Positions 33,319-42,042 of a stretch of 64,000 nucleotides of DNA are shown here, in pieces. Under the pieces are notes generated by a model. The model did not search any database and was not told the origin of the DNA. It was given only the letters and a program-made list of their open reading frames with translations. The DNA is from CAYQXJ01 sp964421565 (lineage in GTDB: Bacteria > Planctomycetota > Brocadiia > SM23-32), in NCBI GenBank assembly GCA_964421565.1, contig CAYQXJ010000001.1, positions 1-64,000 on the forward strand. Reading direction: 5' to 3'. Every line of letters starts with the position of its first letter. Within the stretch, counting starts at the first letter, position 1. The translations under genes and the position numbers were made by a program.

Positions 33319-33631
33319 CCCCGCACCTGCGGGCGAGAGTGGCCATGGCGAAGTGCCCCGGCGGTCGCCGAGTGTTCTTGCTCGCCGCCCGCTGCGGGCG
33401 CTGCCAGCATTTTGCCGTCGTTTTTTGCCGCCCTTTTACGGTGCGATCAGTAAGTTCCTTAAAATCGTAAAGCGCTCTTATACATTGCTTTATGCGTATG
33501 TCGCGTGACCGATACAGCACCTGCCGGGCGGCGATGGCAACACTGTTTGTTTTCGGCCTTCCTGTTGGGCTAACGTGTGCGCGTCTACATGGAGCAAGAA
33601 GCTCGGCTCGCAGGAACAGGGGATCGGCAAG
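33319..33631. other. Intergenic region with hairpins and an AT-rich promoter-like block
   Basis: No gene is seen in these 313 bases. Just after the GH30-like stop is a small palindrome, CCCGCA/TGCGGG (33320-33333). A second hairpin, CGCCCG-CTG-CGGGCG (33386-33400), is followed at 33411-33426 by two T-runs and may be a weak terminator. The block 33430-33500 is AT-rich against the local GC background and contains TTTACG and CGTAAA arms about 27 bases apart. It probably holds the promoter of the LysM gene, but I cannot choose a convincing -35/-10 pair. Confidence 0.5.
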
Positions 33632-34447
33632 ATGAGACTTAAGGAAGCGCAGATGCTCGGGATACTTGCCCTGATCGCGGTGGGTATCATCCTGCTGTGC
33701 ATGTGGGGTGAAGAGGGGGCGGACCAGACGCCCCAGCCAGGACAGAGACAGGCGCAAACAGAGCAGGAAATGCCTGAACTCGATCCGGATCTCGCCCAGC
33801 TCTACGACGAGCTGCTGGGCGAAGACAATGTCGGCTCGCCGCCGTCCTCGCACGACATGTCGTTCAGCATGGAGATCGGCGGGGCTGCGCCGCGCGCATC
33901 GGAGCCCGTTGACGAGGAAGCGGTGCTGCGGGGAGTCATAGAAAGCATGGCACCGCAGCAGATACCCCTGACGCCGACCAGACCCGCGTTCGGCGAAACG
34001 GAACCGGCGCCGGCCGACAGTCCACCGGAGCCGCCGGCCAGCGAGATGCCGCTCACCCATGTGGTGCAGAAGGGGGAAACCTTGAGTGGTATCAGCCGCA
34101 AGTACTACGGAACCACCGCCAGGTGGCGCACGATCCTGGAGGCGAACCGCGACAAACTGAACGACCCCCGGGAACTGCGGCCGAATATGAAACTGCGCAT
34201 ACCTACCTCCGCCGATACGCTGGTCAGCGCCGGCGGCAGCAGCCGCAGCGGCACCGCCGTGCTGAACGCCAGCTCTGCCGGGCGCGACGCCCGCACACAC
34301 ACCGTGCAGAAGGGCGACACGCTGTTCCGAATCGCCTTGAAGTACTACGGTGACGGTGCCCGCTACAAGGAAGTGCTCGCCGCCAACCGCGGCAAGATTA
34401 ACGGTCCCCTCGACCTGCGGCCGGGGATGGAACTGGTAGTACCGTGA
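33632..34447 (+). CDS. Membrane-anchored protein with two LysM domains
   Basis: A 271-residue protein with one N-terminal membrane helix (about residues 8-25) and an acidic, Pro-rich linker (about 28-138). Two LysM domains follow at about 142-191 (THVVQKGETLSGISRKYYG) and 223-271 (THTVQKGDTLFRIALKYYG). LysM domains bind N-acetylglucosamine-containing polymers, chiefly peptidoglycan, so the protein should be held at the inner membrane with its C terminus in the periplasm against the cell wall. The layout resembles LysM proteins common in planctomycetes. ATG 33632 is preferred over an upstream in-frame start because it begins the membrane helix and has AGGGGA about 8 bases before it. A terminator follows, so it is probably monocistronic. 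Confidence 0.85.
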   Translation: MRLKEAQMLGILALIAVGIILLCMWGEEGADQTPQPGQRQAQTEQEMPELDPDLAQLYDELLGEDNVGSPPSSHDMSFSMEIGGAAPRASEPVDEEAVLRGVIESMAPQQIPLTPTRPAFGETEPAPADSPPEPPASEMPLTHVVQKGETLSGISRKYYGTTARWRTILEANRDKLNDPRELRPNMKLRIPTSADTLVSAGGSSRSGTAVLNASSAGRDARTHTVQKGDTLFRIALKYYGDGARYKEVLAANRGKINGPLDLRPGMELVVP

Positions 34448-34488
34448 AGCAGGCTCGTAACGCAACCGATCCCCGGTTGCTGTGCGTG

Positions 34489-34530
34489 ACGGCGGTCCCG
34501 ATGACCGAGCCGGGGCCGCCGTTTCCTTCT
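34489..34530 (+). terminator. Intrinsic terminator after the LysM gene
   Basis: Arms ACGGCGGTCCC (34489-34499) and GGGGCCGCCGT (34512-34522) pair along almost their whole length and are followed by the T-rich tail TTCCTTCT. It lies 42 bases after the LysM stop codon. Confidence 0.6.
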
Positions 34531-34551
34531 GGTGCTGTGTCGCCCTGCCCT

Positions 34552-34579
34552 TGCGGGCGCGCCCTCGAATGGTATATTC
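34552..34579 (+). promoter_or_regulatory. Sigma-70-like promoter for the HEAT lipoprotein operon
   Basis: TTGCGG (34552-34557), 16 bases, and TATATT (34574-34579) lie 39 bases before the lipoprotein ATG and just after the preceding terminator. Confidence 0.5.
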
Positions 34580-34618
34580 GCGCAGTAAGGGTGCCTCTTA
34601 CATGACGGAGGACTGCGG

Positions 34619-35242
34619 ATGCGGCGGAACTGGCGGGCAGGCGTTCTGTTGGCCTTGCTGACGGTGCTGGCCACATCAGCCGGCTGCGGGCTGCTGCCGA
34701 AGTCGGAACGCAGTCTGTTGCGGCGGGCGCGCACGGCGGAGTCGCCGCAGGATCGACGGGAAGCGTTGACCGCCCTGCAGGAACGAGCGAAGCCCCACAT
34801 GGTGCCCGCCCTGCAGGAGGTGCTGGCGAGCGAGCTGGACCCCGCATCGCGCGCGCTGGCGGCATCTTTGCTCGCGGAGGCGGCTGACCCCTCGGCAGCG
34901 GATGAACTGCGTCTCACCCTCCACGCGGACACCTCGTGGGTGGTGCGGGAACGGGCCCTGCGGGCGCTCGTAAGCCTGTTGGGCAGCGAAGCGCAGAGCG
35001 ACATACAATATGCCCTGGATAACGACGCGGACCCCCGGGTGCGCGGACGGGCAGCGTCGCTGGCTGCAGAGGCCCTGCCCCGAGAGCAGGCGGAGCAGGT
35101 CCTCCTGTCGGCGCTCAGTGACAGGGCGGCGTCGGTTCGCCTCCGCGCTGGCGAAGGCCTGCAGCACGTGACCGGCCTTTCGGCGGCACCCACCGCGCAG
35201 AGCTGGCGCGAGGCGTTGGGAAAAGCCGGCCAGGCTGAGTGA
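34619..35242 (+). CDS. HEAT-repeat lipoprotein
   Basis: A 207-residue lipoprotein. The signal sequence ends in TSAGC, with lipidated Cys23. The mature protein is almost entirely helical and carries HEAT/PBS-lyase-like repeats (for example SRALAASLLAEAADPSAADE, then VRERALRALVSLLG, then VRGRAASLAAEAL). Such repeats form protein-binding solenoids; no enzyme activity is expected. GGAGG about 7 bases before ATG 34619 supports the start. It heads a run with an atypical kinase (7-base gap) and a DUF4159 protein (28-base gap), so the three probably act together in the envelope. Confidence 0.78.
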   Translation: MRRNWRAGVLLALLTVLATSAGCGLLPKSERSLLRRARTAESPQDRREALTALQERAKPHMVPALQEVLASELDPASRALAASLLAEAADPSAADELRLTLHADTSWVVRERALRALVSLLGSEAQSDIQYALDNDADPRVRGRAASLAAEALPREQAEQVLLSALSDRAASVRLRAGEGLQHVTGLSAAPTAQSWREALGKAGQAE

Positions 35243-35249
35243 GGACGCT

Positions 35250-35981
35250 GTGGCGATGAGGCTGCCACGCCACCACCGCAGGGCGCTGGGAGAGGCGGGG
35301 CTGCCGGCGGCCATACGGTGCGCCGGGCGAGCCTACCATCGCGAGAGAGTGTACAAGCATAACGTGGTCTCCGCCGTCGGCCTCTACCGCTGCGGGCGGG
35401 ACAGGCTTGTCCTGAAGTGCTATCGCACTGCGCCGCTGTTCCTGCTGCCTGCCGAGTGGGGCGGGCGGCTGATGGCCAGGCACGAGGTGGCGGCGCTGCG
35501 ACGTGTGCAAGACATCCGTGGCGTGCCCCGGCTGCGTGGGCGGTTGGGCGCCACCGGTATCGTGCGCGACTACGTGCCCGGCCGGCCGTTGCACAAGGGC
35601 ACCTCGGTCTCCGAGGCGTTCTTCCCGGAGCTTTTCCGCATGCTCAGGCAGATGCACCGCCGCGGGGTGGCGTATGTGGACCTGGAGAAGGCGGAGAACA
35701 TACTCGTCGGGGAGGAAGGCTTGCCGCACCTGATCGACTTTCAGGTGGCGTTCCGGCTGCCGGACGCACGGTGGCGCGACGTATGGCCGGCGGGGTGGCT
35801 GTTCGAGCTGTTCCGGCAGGCGGACCTCTACCATGCGCGCAAGCACTTTCGGCGGGCCTACAAGTCGAGCCTCGGGCCGCGGCAGAAACACTTCCTGCGG
35901 CGCAAGCCCTGGTTCGTAGTGCTGTCCAATGCGTTGCACAGTCCATTCAAAACGATCAGACGTCGCCTGGTAGGCAAGTGA
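35250..35981 (+). CDS. Atypical protein/sugar kinase-like protein (WaaP/RIO-like)
   Basis: A 243-residue cytoplasmic protein with a reduced protein-kinase fold. LVLKCYR resembles the strand bearing the ATP-binding Lys. YVDLEKAENIL (142-152) occupies the catalytic loop, with Asp144 in the position of the HRD aspartate and Asn150 as the metal ligand. LIDFQVAF supplies the metal Asp163 in place of DFG. The pattern is like the lipopolysaccharide heptose/Kdo kinases (WaaP, KdkA) and RIO-type kinases. The basic C terminus (PFKTIRRRL) may touch the membrane. A kinase for an envelope glycolipid fits its place between two envelope genes but is inference. The start is GTG 35250 or ATG 35256. Confidence 0.65.
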   Translation: MAMRLPRHHRRALGEAGLPAAIRCAGRAYHRERVYKHNVVSAVGLYRCGRDRLVLKCYRTAPLFLLPAEWGGRLMARHEVAALRRVQDIRGVPRLRGRLGATGIVRDYVPGRPLHKGTSVSEAFFPELFRMLRQMHRRGVAYVDLEKAENILVGEEGLPHLIDFQVAFRLPDARWRDVWPAGWLFELFRQADLYHARKHFRRAYKSSLGPRQKHFLRRKPWFVVLSNALHSPFKTIRRRLVGK

Positions 35982-36009
35982 GTGGCCGTTAGCCGGGGGT
36001 CTCGACAGC

Positions 36010-38205
36010 ATGGGTGCGACACGACGCGCGCTGGCGGTTCTGTTCGCCGTGTGTGTGCTGTGGGCCGGGCCGGCCTTCGCCCAGCAGCGGGTGACGGCGG
36101 AGGAGCTGGAGGGGCGCATCCGCGAACTGGCCGCCGAGGTCCGCCTCGCACAGCAGGAGAGTGGAGCCTTCGGCGAGCGCGCATACCGACAGTACATGAC
36201 GGGCCAGACGGCGTTGGCCGTCCTCGCTCTGCGTGCGGCGGGCGGAGCGCCGGAGCAGAGCCTGCTGAAGGCCGGCGACTACCTGGCCGATCGCCTCGCC
36301 AAGGATTCGCTCGGAACCTATGAGACAGCGCTTGCCGTGATGGCCCTGGCGCAACTGGACGCCGAGCGCTACAGGCCGTCGCTGGAATCCGGCGCACGCC
36401 GGCTCATCCTGTGGCAGACAAACTCCGGCGGCTGGGGATATCCTCGGCCGGAGCGGACAGATAACTCCAACTCGCAGTTCGCCCTGCTGGGGCTGAATGC
36501 CGCGGCCGAGGCCGGAGTCAACGTTCCGGACGTGGTGTGGCAGGGCGCGTTGCGCTACTTCCGCGCGGGGCAGCGGCGCAATGGGGGTTGGGGCTACCGG
36601 GTGGACGGCAACGACACTTACGGCAGCATGACCGCAGCCGGCGTTGCCAGCCTCTATCTCTGCGATCTGTGGCTGCACGTCAGCGACGGGCGGTGCGGCA
36701 GCTACATCGAGGGGCCCAACATCGAGTCCGGGCTCGGCTGGCTGGCCAAGCATTTCTCGGTGACACGCAACCCCCAACGCAATCAGTGGAAGTTCTACTA
36801 CCTCTACGCGTTGGAGCGGGCCGGCGTCATCCTGGCTCAACGCTATCTGGCCGGTTACGACTGGTACCGAGAGGGTGTGGAGCACCTGGTCGGCGATCCT
36901 GAGGAGATGGTCGCCGCGCCGTCGCGCTCGGAGTGGCCCTTTCTGCGCAAGTGCTACATGTTGCTCTTCCTGGCAAAGGGCAACGCCCCCATCGTCATCC
37001 ACAAAGCCGCGTGGCAGGGACCGTGGAATGTCAACCGTTACGACGTGCGATGGCTGGTGCGCTACGCTGCGCGCGAGTTTGAGCGACAACTCGACTGGCA
37101 GATCATCCCGCTCGACGCTCCCCTGGACCAGATCATGGCAGCGCCCATTCTCTACATCAGCGGCCAGGGTCGCGTTACGTGGAGCCAGGCACAGATACGA
37201 AGGCTGCAGCAGTACCGGGCCGCTGGCGGCCTGATACTGGTGGAGGCGGCCAACGGGGATGCGGTCTTCGACGAGTCGTTCCGACGCTCGGCCGTCACCG
37301 TGTTCCCGGACGAGGAGCTGGTGCCGCTCGAACGGGACCATCCGGTCTACAGCGCGTACTTCGACATACCCTTGGCCGAGCGCCCGCTTCTGCTCGCGGT
37401 TAAGGGGCCATGTTGGCTGTCGGCCCTGTATGTGCCGGACGGCCTGTCGTGCCCGCTGGATGTGGCACAGTTCGAGGACGTGAGCTTCCGCCTGGGGGCG
37501 AACATCATCGCGTATGCGACGGGCCTGCGCGAGCTGAGCGGCAAGCTGCAGACGTCGCAGTACTACCTGCCCGAAGAGGCAGAGCCGCAGCGCCGGCGGG
37601 GGGCATTCACCATCGGCCAGGTCGTACATTCGGGGGACTGGAGGCCCCATAAGGTCGCGTGGAGAAGGGTTTTGGAGCAAGTCGCCGAACGGGCCGGCAT
37701 CGAGGTCTACAGCCGCCCCATACCCGTGCGGCCGGGCGAGGCGAGCCCCTTCCAGGGGCATATGCTGTACCTGACGGGCACACGCGAAATGACGCTCTCG
37801 CAGCAGGCGCAGCAGTCGCTGCGCTTATACGTGGAGCGCGGGGGCTTCATCTTCGCCGAGGCGGCGTGCGGCAGCGCCCGCTTCGACGAGGCATTCCGCA
37901 AGCTGGTGGGCGAGCTCTTCCCCGGGCAGTCGTTGCAAGCGCTGCCCGTTGGGCACCCGCTGCTGGAGATCGGCGAGCCGATCGGTGAGGTGAACTACAG
38001 CCCCGGCGTAGCGCGCGCGGAGCCCGGACTGCGCCGGCTCGCACTGGAGCACATCGAGCGCGACGGCCGCACCGTTCTGGTCTACAGCCGCTTCGACATC
38101 AGCAGCGCCATCGACGGCCACCCTTGCTACTCCTGCCCGGCACTCCTGCAGCCGACGGCGGAACGAGTGGCGATGAAGATCGTGCTGTATGGGCTGACAA
38201 GTTGA
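36010..38205 (+). CDS. Secreted protein with prenyltransferase-like helical domain and two DUF4159 domains
   Basis: A 731-residue protein with a signal peptide (about residues 1-24). The region from about 60 to 330 has repeated helical segments with conserved glycines (TNSGGWGYPRP, RNGGWGYRVD), like the alpha/alpha barrel of squalene cyclases and prenyltransferases. DUF4159-like domains follow at about 345-510 (AGGLILVEAANGDAVFDESF) and about 535-731 (RGGFIFAEAACGSARFDEAF). DUF4159 has a ThuA/glutaminase-like fold, is of unknown function, and is common in planctomycetes. Here it is duplicated. The gene is probably the last in the lipoprotein-kinase operon. Catalysis cannot be assigned. Confidence 0.78.
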   Translation: MGATRRALAVLFAVCVLWAGPAFAQQRVTAEELEGRIRELAAEVRLAQQESGAFGERAYRQYMTGQTALAVLALRAAGGAPEQSLLKAGDYLADRLAKDSLGTYETALAVMALAQLDAERYRPSLESGARRLILWQTNSGGWGYPRPERTDNSNSQFALLGLNAAAEAGVNVPDVVWQGALRYFRAGQRRNGGWGYRVDGNDTYGSMTAAGVASLYLCDLWLHVSDGRCGSYIEGPNIESGLGWLAKHFSVTRNPQRNQWKFYYLYALERAGVILAQRYLAGYDWYREGVEHLVGDPEEMVAAPSRSEWPFLRKCYMLLFLAKGNAPIVIHKAAWQGPWNVNRYDVRWLVRYAAREFERQLDWQIIPLDAPLDQIMAAPILYISGQGRVTWSQAQIRRLQQYRAAGGLILVEAANGDAVFDESFRRSAVTVFPDEELVPLERDHPVYSAYFDIPLAERPLLLAVKGPCWLSALYVPDGLSCPLDVAQFEDVSFRLGANIIAYATGLRELSGKLQTSQYYLPEEAEPQRRRGAFTIGQVVHSGDWRPHKVAWRRVLEQVAERAGIEVYSRPIPVRPGEASPFQGHMLYLTGTREMTLSQQAQQSLRLYVERGGFIFAEAACGSARFDEAFRKLVGELFPGQSLQALPVGHPLLEIGEPIGEVNYSPGVARAEPGLRRLALEHIERDGRTVLVYSRFDISSAIDGHPCYSCPALLQPTAERVAMKIVLYGLTS

Positions 38206-38282
38206 GCACGCTGGCCGGGGACATGCAGCCGGCGCCCTAAATACCTATCAAGGTGCTTTGCACACGGTCTACGGGCGTTTCT

Positions 38283-38311
38283 TTGACAGTGTGATAGGCC
38301 GGCTGTACAAT
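38283..38311 (+). promoter_or_regulatory. Near-consensus sigma-70 promoter of the Wood-Ljungdahl cluster
   Basis: TTGACA (38283-38288), a 17-base spacer and TACAAT (38306-38311) lie about 70 bases before the cooC ATG. The -35 is perfect and the -10 differs at one base. This suggests strong basal transcription of the whole CODH/ACS cluster. I see no Rex-type operator overlapping it. Confidence 0.72.
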
Positions 38312-38380
38312 ACATTTGGCGTCGTTTGCACCCGTGACGGCGCCGTGATGTGCCTACCCGAAAAACCGCGGTACAGGCGT

Positions 38381-39151
38381 ATGAAGGTTGCCATTACAGG
38401 CAAGGGGGGGGCCGGCAAGACGACGATTGCCGTGTTGCTGGCCCGCTATCTGGCTGACGAAGGCGCCGAAGTGGTGTTGATCGACGCCGACCCCGATGCC
38501 AATACCGCGATGACCCTGGGGCTCTGCCCCGCGGAAGCACCCGAGCCCATCTCCGAGCTGAAGGGCCTCATTGCCGAGCGCACCGGCGCCAGCGGCACAG
38601 GCGGCGAGCTCTACACGCTCAACCCCAAGGTCGACGACCTTCCCGAGCGATACGCCGTCGAGGTGCATGGTGTGCGCCTGCTGAGGATGGGCCGCCTGGG
38701 ACAGGGGGGAGGGGGCTGTTTCTGCCCTGAGAACGCGCTTCTGCGCAACCTGCTCGCCTACCTGGTGTTCGATCCTGATCAGCACGTCATCCTGGACATG
38801 GAGGCAGGGGTTGAGCACCTCGGCCGGGGCACCGCGCGGGGCATCGACCAGATGCTGGTGGTGGTTGAGCCCGGGATGCGCAGTATAGAAACTGCCCGCA
38901 CGATCCGGCGCTACGCCGCCGACATCGGCGTCAAGGATGTGGGCGTCGTTGTCAACCAGTATCGCAGCGAAGACGAACTGAAGCGCATTGAGCAGAAACT
39001 CGGCGAGCTGCCCGTGGTGGGGCGGCTGCCGTACGATCAGTGCATAGCGGCCGCCGACCTGGAGGGCTCGTGCCCGTACACGGGAACGGCTGAACAGAAG
39101 CGCATCATCCGCGACCTGCTGAACGGTGTGGCGGAGCGTGCGCACATATGA
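38381..39151 (+). CDS. cooC: CODH nickel-insertion ATPase CooC
   Basis: A 256-residue MinD-type ATPase that loads nickel into the C-cluster of CO dehydrogenase. The deviant Walker A is GKGGAGKTT near the N terminus, LIDADPDANT follows, and the nickel-binding Cys-x-Cys is at 113 and 115 (GGGCFCPEN), almost exactly where CooC1 has it. Longer in-frame starts exist, but ATG 38381 gives the usual MKVAITGKGG start and lies downstream of the promoter, while a start at 38258 would precede it. It is the first gene of the CODH/ACS cluster, 90 bases before cooS. CooC-like proteins of this cluster type may also help load the ACS A-cluster. Confidence 0.9.
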   Translation: MKVAITGKGGAGKTTIAVLLARYLADEGAEVVLIDADPDANTAMTLGLCPAEAPEPISELKGLIAERTGASGTGGELYTLNPKVDDLPERYAVEVHGVRLLRMGRLGQGGGGCFCPENALLRNLLAYLVFDPDQHVILDMEAGVEHLGRGTARGIDQMLVVVEPGMRSIETARTIRRYAADIGVKDVGVVVNQYRSEDELKRIEQKLGELPVVGRLPYDQCIAAADLEGSCPYTGTAEQKRIIRDLLNGVAERAHI

Positions 39152-39241
39152 GCGAAGGTTACAAGTGACACGGACGCCTGCACGCGCGGCGTCCTGACCG
39201 GCCCGGCCGGACGGCATGCGCCGGACCACACGGAGGAGTAT

Positions 39242-41182
39242 ATGCCAGCGAAGAAACAGGAACGGTCCGTAGACAGTGCGTCCAGGCAGATGCTCGAACA
39301 CGCCGCGGCCTGCGGCTTCGAGCTCGCGTGGGACAGATACGAAGAACTGCAGCCGCAATGTGAGTTCGGCACGCTCGGCATCTGCTGCAAGAATTGCCTG
39401 CTCGGGCCGTGCCGTATCGACCCGTTCGGCGAGGGCGCGCAGTGCGGGGTATGTGGGGCCACGGCGGACACCATCGCCGCCCGCAACCTGGCCCGGCACA
39501 TTGCCGCCGGCGCGGCAGCGCACAGCGACCACGGCCGCGACATCACCAAGACCCTGCTGACTACCGCCCGGGGCAAGGCTCAGGGCTACGAGATAAAGAA
39601 CGAAAAGAAGCTGATGGCCCTCGCCGAGGAGTTCGGCGTGGAGACCGACGGCAAGGACGCCAAGCGGATAGCGACCGAGGTCGCCGAAGTGGCCCTCGCT
39701 GACTTCGGCCGCCAGGAGGGCTATCTGAGGCCGACGAATCGCGCGCCCCAGGCGCGGCAGAAGGTCTGGAAGGACCTCGGCGTGACGCCGACCGGCGTCG
39801 ACGCCGACATCGTGCGCATCATGCACGCCACGCACATGGGCGTGGACAGCGAACCGCGCCACATCCTGCTGCAGGGCATACGCACCGCGCTGAGCGACGG
39901 CTGGGGCGGCAGCATGTACGCCACCGACTTTAGTGACGTGCTGTTCGGCGGCCCGGAGCCGATCCGCAGCCAGGTGAACCTGGGCGTGCTGAAGCGCAAC
40001 TTCGTGAACGTCGTGGTGCATGGGCATGAGCCGACACTCTCGGAGATGATCGTCGCGGCCGCCCAGACCTCCGAAGTGCGCAAGAAGGTGGAGGAGGCGG
40101 GGGCGGAGGGCATCCAGCTCGCCGGCATCTGCTGCACGGCCAACGAGATACTGATGCGCCACGGCATCCCCATCGCCGGCAACTTCCTGCAGCAGGAGCT
40201 GGCCCTCTCCACCGGTGCCGTAGACGCGATGATCGTGGACGTGCAGTGCATCTTCCCCGGCGTTGCGGCCTTCGCGAAGCGGTTCGCAACCAGGCTGATA
40301 TCCACCTCGAAAAAGGCCCAGTTCGAGGGCATCGAACACATCGAATTCGACGAGGAGGATGCCCTGCAGAGCGCTCAGGAGATACTGGGCCAGGCGATCG
40401 AGGCGTTCAAGGAACGCAACCCCGATGACGCCATCCTGCCGGAGGACAGCGAAGAGTTGATCGCGGGCTTCACCGTTGAGAGCATCTTCGAGATACTGGG
40501 CGGGAAGTACCGGGCCCTCTACCGTCCGCTCAACCGGGGCATCATGGACGGGCGGATACGCGGAGTCGCGGGCGTGGTCGGCTGCAACAACGTGAAGATC
40601 CAGCACGACTGGGGCCATCTGACCATGGTGCGAGAGCTGATCCGCAACGACGTGCTGGTGGTGCAGACCGGCTGCTCGGCGATCGCCTGCGCAAAGGCCG
40701 GGCTGCTGCGGCCCGAGGCGGCCGCACTCGCCGGCGAGGGCCTGCGCGAGATCTGCGAGGCGGTGGGCATACCGCCGGTGCTCCATGTCGGCTCCTGCGT
40801 GGACAACAGCCGGATCCTGCTTGCCTGTTGCGAGATGGTGAAGGAAGGCGGCCTCGGCAGCGACCTGAGCGACCTGCCGGTCGCCGGCGCAGCGCCGGAG
40901 TGGATGAGCGAGAAGGCCATCTCCATCGCCACCTACGTCGCCGCCAGCGGCATCTTCACCGTTGTGGCCGAGCCCTTCCCCGTGATGGGCAGCAAGGCCG
41001 TGCGGGAGTACCTGACCGACGGCATGGAGCAGGACCTGGGCGGCAAGCTGGCCTTCGAGCGCGACCCGCTGAAGGCCGCGCAACTGATGATAGATCACAT
41101 AAACGCCAAGCGAGAGGCCCTCGGCCTGAGCGAGATGCTCTATGAGGCCAAGGGCGAGCCGGCGGTCGTGGGCGCTGAGTGA
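39242..41182 (+). CDS. cooS: Carbon monoxide dehydrogenase catalytic subunit
   Basis: The 646-residue Ni-Fe CO dehydrogenase (CooS/AcsA) that interconverts CO2 and CO. N-terminal cysteines in LGICCKNCLLGPCR and CGVCG hold the D- and B-clusters. C-cluster ligands can be read near His262 (HGHEPTLSE), Cys297/298 (GICCTAN), Cys336 (VQCIFPG), Cys448 (VVGCNN), Cys478 (TGCSAIAC) and Cys519 (VGSCVDN). The length is close to that of known CooS and AcsA. ATG 39242 is preceded by GGAGGAG. With acsB in the same operon the enzyme should supply CO through the internal tunnel for acetyl-CoA synthesis, though it could also oxidise CO and pass electrons to the ferredoxin encoded next. Confidence 0.96.
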   Translation: MPAKKQERSVDSASRQMLEHAAACGFELAWDRYEELQPQCEFGTLGICCKNCLLGPCRIDPFGEGAQCGVCGATADTIAARNLARHIAAGAAAHSDHGRDITKTLLTTARGKAQGYEIKNEKKLMALAEEFGVETDGKDAKRIATEVAEVALADFGRQEGYLRPTNRAPQARQKVWKDLGVTPTGVDADIVRIMHATHMGVDSEPRHILLQGIRTALSDGWGGSMYATDFSDVLFGGPEPIRSQVNLGVLKRNFVNVVVHGHEPTLSEMIVAAAQTSEVRKKVEEAGAEGIQLAGICCTANEILMRHGIPIAGNFLQQELALSTGAVDAMIVDVQCIFPGVAAFAKRFATRLISTSKKAQFEGIEHIEFDEEDALQSAQEILGQAIEAFKERNPDDAILPEDSEELIAGFTVESIFEILGGKYRALYRPLNRGIMDGRIRGVAGVVGCNNVKIQHDWGHLTMVRELIRNDVLVVQTGCSAIACAKAGLLRPEAAALAGEGLREICEAVGIPPVLHVGSCVDNSRILLACCEMVKEGGLGSDLSDLPVAGAAPEWMSEKAISIATYVAASGIFTVVAEPFPVMGSKAVREYLTDGMEQDLGGKLAFERDPLKAAQLMIDHINAKREALGLSEMLYEAKGEPAVVGAE

Positions 41183-41207
41183 TACCCCTGCCTAACGAGG
41201 AGATGCG

Positions 41208-41951
41208 ATGGCTCAGAAGGTGATGAGCCGGTCCATTGTCGTGGACCTGGAACGCTGTCTGGCCTGCAAAGCGTGCGAAGTGGCCTGCGCTGAGGTCCAC
41301 GCAGGCGTTGACGACGTGCTGGAAGCCCTGCTGTCGGAGACTAACCTGGTGCCCCGCGTCCGGCTGCTGTCTGTCGAGGGGCGCGCCGTGCCCGTGCAGT
41401 GCCAGCACTGCGAAGATCCGGTCTGCGTCACCGTGTGCCCGGCGGACGCCCTTTACCGCGACGAAGAACGGGGACGGGTGCTGACCGTGCCGGAGAAGTG
41501 CACCGGCTGCAAAGCCTGCATCCGTGCATGCCCCTATGGCGCCGTCTTCTGGAGCGAACAGTTGCAGGTCGCCGTCAAGTGCGACCTCTGCGAAGGTATA
41601 GTGGACGAAGGTGACGAACTGACATGCATCGCCGTCTGCCCGACGGCGTGTCGGCATATCGGGGATGTGGATGAGGACGTGGAGCAGCAGTATACTGGCA
41701 CGCTTCGAGCCGCGAAGGGCAGCCTAACCTACGCGATAGACGCAGACCAGTGCATCTGCTGTGGCCGATGCGCGCGGGAATGCCCGGTGGATTGCATCGA
41801 GGGCCAGGCCGGCAAAGCGCCGGCGAAGGCCACCGAAGAGGACAAGCGCAAGGGCAAGGTCGGCACGCCCTTCGTCATAGATGAAAGCACGTGCGTGCGC
41901 TGCGGCAGATGCTTCGAAGTCTGCCCGGTGAACGCGGTCATGAGGACTTAG
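41208..41951 (+). CDS. CooF-like polyferredoxin with fused C-terminal ferredoxin domain
   Basis: A 247-residue iron-sulfur electron carrier. Residues 1-165 resemble CooF/HycB-type ferredoxins with four Cys groups (CLACKACEVAC, CQHCEDPVCVTVC, CTGCKACIRAC, CDLCEG...CIAVC). Residues 175-247 add a two-cluster ferredoxin (CICCGRCAREC and CVRCGRCFEVC) after a Lys/Ala-rich insert. Up to six [4Fe-4S] clusters are possible, two more than CooF. It follows cooS by 25 bases, so it is the likely electron partner of CO dehydrogenase and may connect it to hydrogenase or to other ferredoxin-dependent enzymes. GAGGAG lies upstream of ATG 41208. Confidence 0.85.
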   Translation: MAQKVMSRSIVVDLERCLACKACEVACAEVHAGVDDVLEALLSETNLVPRVRLLSVEGRAVPVQCQHCEDPVCVTVCPADALYRDEERGRVLTVPEKCTGCKACIRACPYGAVFWSEQLQVAVKCDLCEGIVDEGDELTCIAVCPTACRHIGDVDEDVEQQYTGTLRAAKGSLTYAIDADQCICCGRCARECPVDCIEGQAGKAPAKATEEDKRKGKVGTPFVIDESTCVRCGRCFEVCPVNAVMRT

Positions 41952-42042
41952 AACCGATTCTCCGCCCCCGACCCGCCGGTCTGGTTCGCACGGGGCGAAT
42001 AGTGCCAGTATGTGAAGCGTCGCTTACCAACAGGAGACTGTA

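Noticed and set aside
38258..38380. An N-terminal extension of CooC starting at 38258
   Set aside because: The near-consensus promoter (38283-38311) lies inside it, and known CooC proteins begin at the MKVAITGKGG position.
38354..41098. A minus-strand open frame of about 900 codons across cooC and cooS
   Set aside because: The plus strand encodes clear CooC and CooS with all catalytic residues; the opposite frame is a GC-driven shadow. The same holds for the frame opposite acsB (42046-44763).
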